From positions 1 to 9,745 of the forward strand of contig JBAYJS010000039.1 of assembly GCA_041664985.1 (NCBI GenBank): DNA of 9,745 nucleotides, written 5' to 3'. The notes beneath the pieces were generated by a model. It made no database searches and had not been told where the DNA came from. It saw only the letters and a program-made list of their open reading frames with translations. Of this stretch, positions 6,541 to 9,745 are shown in pieces. The translations under genes and the position numbers were made by a program. The number at the start of each line of letters is the position of its first letter. The stretch's first letter is position 1. The stretch comes from JBAYJS01 sp041664985. Lineage in GTDB: Bacteria; Patescibacteriota; Patescibacteriia; Buchananbacterales; UBA6539.

Positions 6541-7749
6541 CTACTTTTTGCGCGGTCCGTCAACGAACCACGGGACAGACATAGAACAGAGTTTGGGCAC
6601 CTCTTCGGGCGCCGGCACCACACTGGCCCAGGCTGTGACTTTGTCATCGGCCAAAGGCAGTTGATCGTAAAGCCCCACGTTTAGATTGAACTGGGGCCAT
6701 TCCCCAACGACTGTAAGGGCGGCGCCAAAATCCGTGGCATAGCGAGCCAGCGGACTGTCGCCAAACAAGCCGCAGACAACGTCGACCTGAAAAGTGCCAT
6801 TCGCTGCCGGGTAGGTCGGCGTGTAGTCAGGCAGATAAACCCAACGACCAGCGACTTTGGCGCAAGGCCAAGCCCAATAGCTGTCCGGATCAACCCACAA
6901 AAGGCGTCCGGTCACTTTGCCGTCTGGCGTTCCCTGCGCGGGCACTGACGTCAGCTCAATACCGGCGTGGCGGGTCACCGAAACCGTGGCTTTGCAGTCT
7001 TCGACAGTCGGCAAAAACGGACTTCCGGCCGGATCAATCGGATCGGCACCGGAATAAAGACAAGCCCAGATTTCAGTGGCGTTTTTGTCGTCACCGCCCT
7101 GAACCGTGTCGCAACTCCAGTTGCCTTGACCGTCAACCACCTCTATTGCTTTCAAATACCAACCGCCGGCTGCGTAAATAGTCACGCAGACTTTGTCGCC
7201 TGCCGCATACTCAGTGGCAGTGCCAACAACGTGGCCAACCGTGTCGCCTAATAGCGGCAGAAACGTAAACTTCAGCGTCGGAACTTTCGGACCCCGTACT
7301 CCCGGATCTCCCTGAGCGCGAACAGCAGAAACGTCAGCCATTGACCCCGCAGACTTCATTGCCGCGTCAGCCTCTTGCCAGCTCAGGTAGGTTGCCAAGG
7401 TTGGTACAACCGTTGCCGGCAGCAGATAAGCTTTGGCAGAACGGAATTTCCGATCGGCTGAGTTGTCCACGACGTTTTGTGACCAATAGTTCGTTGCGCC
7501 AATTGACGTCCATCTGGTTCCCAAAAACTTCGGGTAGATGACGTAATCGTCGCCCTCAATCAGAATGCCGATGACATAACCGGCCGGGTTGTCGCTGCCA
7601 ACCAGCCAGCCACTCACCATACATTCGTTGTCGCAGTTGTCCCAGTCGCACCAGTACCGCGGCACATTCTCGAACTGAATCGAGACTTGCGCCATTGCCG
7701 CCGGACAGACCACTGTCGCCATCAGAAACATCAAAATCATTCGCTTCAT
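6541..7749 (-). CDS. Secreted protein with three beta-rich W-Y-x-K modules
   Basis: A 402-residue exported protein of unknown function. Residues 1-20 form a clear signal peptide (basic start, hydrophobic core, cleavage after AMA). Three related modules of about 100 residues follow (roughly 22-115, 158-262 and 263-385). The second shows the pattern best: an opening beta strand, VCVTIYAAGGWYLK (187-200), GNWSCD (209-214), GGDDKNATEI (218-227), then a strand WACLY (228-232). A short GxP-rich linker (147-155) joins modules one and two. Paired cysteines in several modules suggest disulfides. I have seen this module type in surface proteins of various bacteria but cannot name a database family; carbohydrate binding is a guess. 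The ATG has an AAGGAG seven bases upstream. The gene has its own promoter, a long structured leader and a terminator. The same modules occur in the partial gene at the right edge. Confidence 0.82.
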   Translation of the reverse strand: MKRMILMFLMATVVCPAAMAQVSIQFENVPRYWCDWDNCDNECMVSGWLVGSDNPAGYVIGILIEGDDYVIYPKFLGTRWTSIGATNYWSQNVVDNSADRKFRSAKAYLLPATVVPTLATYLSWQEADAAMKSAGSMADVSAVRAQGDPGVRGPKVPTLKFTFLPLLGDTVGHVVGTATEYAAGDKVCVTIYAAGGWYLKAIEVVDGQGNWSCDTVQGGDDKNATEIWACLYSGADPIDPAGSPFLPTVEDCKATVSVTRHAGIELTSVPAQGTPDGKVTGRLLWVDPDSYWAWPCAKVAGRWVYLPDYTPTYPAANGTFQVDVVCGLFGDSPLARYATDFGAALTVVGEWPQFNLNVGLYDQLPLADDKVTAWASVVPAPEEVPKLCSMSVPWFVDGPRKK

Positions 7750-7927
7750 TTCCCGTCTCCTTGTGCCTTTTCCCTAGAGCCAAGATGCCAAACCAACAGC
7801 GGTTTGCACCATAGAAACACAACGTAAAGTCGTGTTACCACCTCCTCTTACTGGCTTTAAGCCAGCGCATTTTTCGGGTCTCCCCGAAAAATGCTACACA
7901 AGGATAAAGAGGCAGCACTCCGGGGAA
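7750..7927 (-). promoter_or_regulatory. Long structured 5' leader of the 402-aa secreted protein gene
   Basis: About 178 nt separate the predicted start near 7927 from the ATG at 7749. Minus-strand helices visible by eye, in transcript order: a 6-bp closing stem (7907-7912 with 7844-7849); inside it a 12-bp perfect hairpin with a GAGA tetraloop (7867-7894) and a 6-bp hairpin (7851-7865). After it come an 8-bp hairpin (7816-7823 with 7829-7836) and a 6-bp hairpin (7789-7794 with 7801-7806). The closing stem covers part of AGGAGG (7841-7846), which lacks a well-spaced start codon. The AGGUGGUAACACG at 7831-7843 is loosely reminiscent of a T-box sequence, but the downstream gene does not fit that class. 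It may be a regulatory leader or a stability element. Confidence 0.55.
7867..7894 (-). repeat. 12-bp perfect hairpin with GNRA-type tetraloop
   Basis: Arms 7867-7878 and 7883-7894 are perfectly complementary. The minus-strand transcript has a GAGA loop, a stable GNRA type; the plus-strand loop would be UCUC, which favours function in minus-strand RNA. No T tract follows on either strand, so it is not an intrinsic terminator. Confidence 0.8.
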
Positions 7928-7933
7928 TGTTGT

Positions 7934-7961
7934 ATTATACCAAGAAATACCACTTTGTCAA
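7934..7961 (-). promoter_or_regulatory. Perfect-consensus sigma-70 promoter of the 402-aa secreted protein gene
   Basis: On the minus strand TTGACA (7956-7961) and TATAAT (7934-7939) both match consensus exactly. The spacer is 16 bases and ends in TGG, an extended -10 element. It sits 12 bases downstream of the terminator of the preceding operon. High constitutive transcription is likely. Confidence 0.88.
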
Positions 7962-7973
7962 TGATTTTTGAAA

Positions 7974-8007
7974 TAAAAAAAGACCGCTCAGTCTGAAACT
8001 AAGCGGT
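7974..8007 (-). terminator. Strong intrinsic terminator of the Ig-domain operon
   Basis: On the minus strand a 10-bp stem (7998-8007 with 7983-7992, one G-U pair) with a five-base loop is followed by CTTTTTTTATTT. It lies 19 bases past the TAG at 8027 and ends the transcript carrying the genes at 8446-9745 and 8027-8428. Confidence 0.92.
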
Positions 8008-8026
8008 AGACAAATGATCGAAAGAC

Positions 8027-8428
8027 CTACAATCTTACATTGATTACCGGAGGCGCGGTGTCCTCTTCTTCACCCTCACCTTCTCCTTCTCCGACCGGAT
8101 CAAAAATCACAGTCAGCACAACCGTACTAACGTTTCCGGCCCAATCCCTGGCCTGATAACGATAGTTGACGACTGCGGGATTTGCGGTTGGCTCCTCAGT
8201 AATCTGAACTGTCGGATTTGGATCTCCGGCAAATTCGCCCATGTGGTCAGCACAGGAGTACTCAGGCAACTGCCAGGTCGAGCCGGCAGTAACGTGTAAC
8301 GGATTTGGCCCACAAACGGTTAGAACCGGCGGCGTGGCATCGTAAATTGTCACGCAAGCGTTGGGAACTAAACCGTTTGCTTGAGTCGATACCGTAACAA
8401 TGAGGATCGCCAAACAGAGATATTTCAT
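8027..8428 (-). CDS. Short secreted Ig-like domain protein, apparently truncated
   Basis: A 133-residue exported protein. A signal peptide covers about residues 1-19. One Ig-like domain of the DUF5011/HYR kind follows (about 30-109): it opens with DATPPVLTV (30-38) and closes with ARDWAGNVSTVVLTV (93-107), the usual 'D-x-A-G-N' end strand. A low-complexity Gly/Glu linker (112-122) follows, and then DTAPPVIN (123-130), which is the start of a second such domain, is cut off by a stop three residues later. The gene therefore looks like the N-terminal part of a longer multi-domain surface protein, or a trimmed copy. It starts 17 bases after the upstream gene's TGA with a good AAGGAG, so the two are co-transcribed. 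A strong terminator follows. The Ig domain probably mediates structure or adhesion; no catalytic role is visible. Confidence 0.78.
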   Translation of the reverse strand: MKYLCLAILIVTVSTQANGLVPNACVTIYDATPPVLTVCGPNPLHVTAGSTWQLPEYSCADHMGEFAGDPNPTVQITEEPTANPAVVNYRYQARDWAGNVSTVVLTVIFDPVGEGEGEGEEEDTAPPVINVRL

Positions 8429-8445
8429 GAGTCGCTCCTTCCCTG

Positions 8446-9745
8446 TCAGAGATCAATGACCAACGAAGCTACGGCTCTGGGAACTGTTGGCAGCTCCAAG
8501 CAAAGCTCCGGCCAGCAGTTGGTCATATCCGTTCCTTGCGGTACCAGATACAATACAACTTTTCTGGCGTACTGATCGTAGTAGGGATTTGTGGCGATCT
8601 GGATGCTGAAATTGCCCTGACTGTCGATGACGGCCAGATAGTCAACGTCGGGCTTGGGATACCAAACGCTGTCGGCGCCAAACAGATAAGCACCGATCCG
8701 ATATTTGGCAAAGTCTACACCCGCGACTATTCCACTCAAGGTCGTGTCGCTGCCGACGCGGCTGGGTAGGTACGTCAAGGTAATTGCCGGGTCATCGCCT
8801 GTCTCGCCGGTTGGTGGCTGGTAGTTACTCGGAACCGAGATGAAAGCCACTGCCTCGGGAATGTTAGGCATGAACTGACAGCCTTGATGCGACGGGTCGG
8901 TGTTTGACCAGCACGAGTCGATTTCCGTTCCTTGCGGTACGACGTAAAACGTCGCTTCGCTGTATTCGGAATCGTGTTCGTACTTAACAATCTGGGCTGA
9001 CCAATCGCCGGTTTCAGGATCGATTCTGATCGGTTCGCTCCAAAATCGTCCTTCGGTTTTGAGCCACCACCGCCAGCCGACATTGCTGTAGGCAACAATC
9101 TCGTAAGGTTTGTCACCAACCCACGAAACCAAGCCGGTCGCTGACGGATTGCCACTGGCCGCATCCGGTAAACCGGTAAGCGTGACATACCACTGGCGAT
9201 AGCTGTGCCACGAGCGGCTAATCGTTGAACAAGCAACCGCCTGCTCAAAATAAGGCCGCCCGACAAATCTATCGGGCAATACGGTGTCGAGCGAAACGAC
9301 ATAGCCGGCAATCTGGGTAGTCGGCAAATTAACCGATGAAAATGTCAGGTCAGTCGACCAGACGCCTTCATCGTCAATCATTGTCAGAGCCGACATCAGA
9401 TACCAGTCTTTGGCGATCGGGTCTTGGCCATAGATTGCCACGCCGTATTGGGTTGGATCAAAGCCGAAAGCCTTTCCGGTCATAACGGTTTCGTCTGTAC
9501 CGATATTGGCCACTTCGGTAAACCAAAACCGCGGAAACAGTTGCGAAGCCGGCAGCACTCGGTACAACACCTTGGCTGTCACCACGTTTGCCGACTGGTC
9601 ATGAGCCGAAAACTCGACCGGATAGGTTCCAGCCAAATCCGGATCAACCAGGTCCGCACCTTGGACAACCAACGTTGAGCTGACGTTTCCGTCGTACTCG
9701 TCCCAAGCTTCGCCGGTGATGCTGACATCACTGCCTAGTGGAATA
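8446..9745 (-). CDS. Large surface protein with Ig-like domain and three W-Y-x-K modules (5' end off window)
   Basis: The frame is open to the right edge, so only the C-terminal 432 residues are visible; the true start lies outside. A TTG at 9672 falls inside an Ig-like domain and is not a credible start. Visible residues 1-64 are a DUF5011-like Ig domain (EYDGN at 16-20, GTYPVEFSAHDQSAN at 39-53). Three related modules follow (about 68-176, 178-312 and 318-432). Their marks are an aromatic-Lys pair (WWLK at 226-229; WYPKP at 361-365), GDWS or GNFS, and YVVPQGTEIDSCW (267-279) or YLVPQGTDMTNCW (399-411). A signal peptide is expected but lies outside the window. The stop TGA is 17 bases before the next gene. 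The gene shares its modules with the protein at 6541-7749 and its Ig domain with the protein at 8027-8428. It is GC-rich. Adhesion or glycan binding is inference. Confidence 0.85.
   Translation of the reverse strand, partial: IPLGSDVSITGEAWDEYDGNVSSTLVVQGADLVDPDLAGTYPVEFSAHDQSANVVTAKVLYRVLPASQLFPRFWFTEVANIGTDETVMTGKAFGFDPTQYGVAIYGQDPIAKDWYLMSALTMIDDEGVWSTDLTFSSVNLPTTQIAGYVVSLDTVLPDRFVGRPYFEQAVACSTISRSWHSYRQWYVTLTGLPDAASGNPSATGLVSWVGDKPYEIVAYSNVGWRWWLKTEGRFWSEPIRIDPETGDWSAQIVKYEHDSEYSEATFYVVPQGTEIDSCWSNTDPSHQGCQFMPNIPEAVAFISVPSNYQPPTGETGDDPAITLTYLPSRVGSDTTLSGIVAGVDFAKYRIGAYLFGADSVWYPKPDVDYLAVIDSQGNFSIQIATNPYYDQYARKVVLYLVPQGTDMTNCWPELCLELPTVPRAVASLVIDL
8528..8544. repeat. 17-bp exact direct repeat inside a surface-protein gene (second copy 8924-8940)
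   Basis: The same 17 bases (TCCGTTCCTTGCGGTAC on the plus strand) occur at 8528-8544 and 8924-8940, 396 bases apart. They encode the equivalent VPQGT segments of two successive modules. Identity at the DNA level suggests module duplication or conversion and offers a site for slippage or recombination that would remove one module. Confidence 0.8.

Noticed and set aside
7556..7822. An 88-codon minus-strand frame starting in the leader of the 402-aa gene
   Set aside because: It starts with TTG 18 bases past the AGGAGG, overlaps the signal-peptide gene in another frame and has an odd, Gly/Arg/Cys-rich composition with no domain pattern.
8061..8091. CT-rich low-complexity run as a possible microsatellite or regulatory tract
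   Set aside because: It encodes the Gly/Glu linker of the small Ig protein and is in frame; nothing beyond linker coding is needed to explain it.
8775..9311. A 178-codon minus-strand frame within the right-edge surface-protein gene
   Set aside because: It is an Arg/Ser/Pro-rich out-of-frame translation of the GC-rich modules, which are clearly coding in the other frame.
1..9745. A DGR reverse transcriptase or adenine-rich template repeat
   Set aside because: No frame shows a reverse-transcriptase YxDD motif, and I found no second copy resembling 5608-5724 on either strand by eye.
1..9745. CRISPR array, tRNA or rRNA genes, insertion sequence or integrase
   Set aside because: No regularly spaced repeats, cloverleaf with CCA end, or transposase/integrase frame could be recognised.
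3585..9745. Recoded TGA (genetic code 25)
   Set aside because: TGA at 8446-8448 ends a module-complete protein just before an AAGGAG and ATG, as a true stop would; no gene needs TGA read-through.

Overview
The window looks like a piece of a Candidate Phyla Radiation (Patescibacteria) chromosome. The left half is strongly AT-rich, with compact overlapping glycosyltransferase genes. It also carries a membrane-anchored CAP-domain protein headed by DxDxDG calcium-loop repeats, and a protein whose C-terminus matches a hypervariable ending I recall from that group. This is inference from gene style and motifs; no ribosomal marker is present. TGA ends the gene at 8446 directly before the next Shine-Dalgarno site, so the recoded TGA of Gracilibacteria/Absconditabacteria is unlikely. 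All genes lie on the minus strand and are read from right to left.

Right part (9745 to 6541): three genes for secreted or surface proteins. The first runs off the right edge and has an Ig-like domain followed by three copies of a beta-rich W-Y-x-K module. A short exported Ig-like protein follows 17 bases later, apparently in the same operon, and ends just after a second Ig domain begins. After a strong terminator and a perfect-consensus promoter comes a structured leader of about 180 nt, then a 402-aa exported protein built from the same kind of modules.

Middle (6540 to 5500): a single-gene unit with its own promoter and terminator. It encodes a 249-aa protein whose last ~40 residues look like the variable region of a diversity-generating retroelement (DGR) target. 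No reverse transcriptase or template repeat is visible in the window.

Left part (5482 to 1): a 613-aa CAP protein with its own near-consensus promoter, then a glycosyltransferase operon with a clean sigma-70-type promoter. The operon encodes a DPM1/GtrB-like lipid-linked glycosyltransferase, two paralogous GT2 enzymes and a multi-pass membrane protein that runs off the left edge. It probably builds or modifies a cell-surface glycan.

There is a visible break in composition near 5500-5590. Left-half genes are AT-rich and all end in TAA; right-half genes are GC-rich and end in TAG or TGA, although their promoters remain AT-rich. The theme across the window is the cell surface. The two most interesting items are the DGR-like variable protein and the structured leader at 7750-7927.
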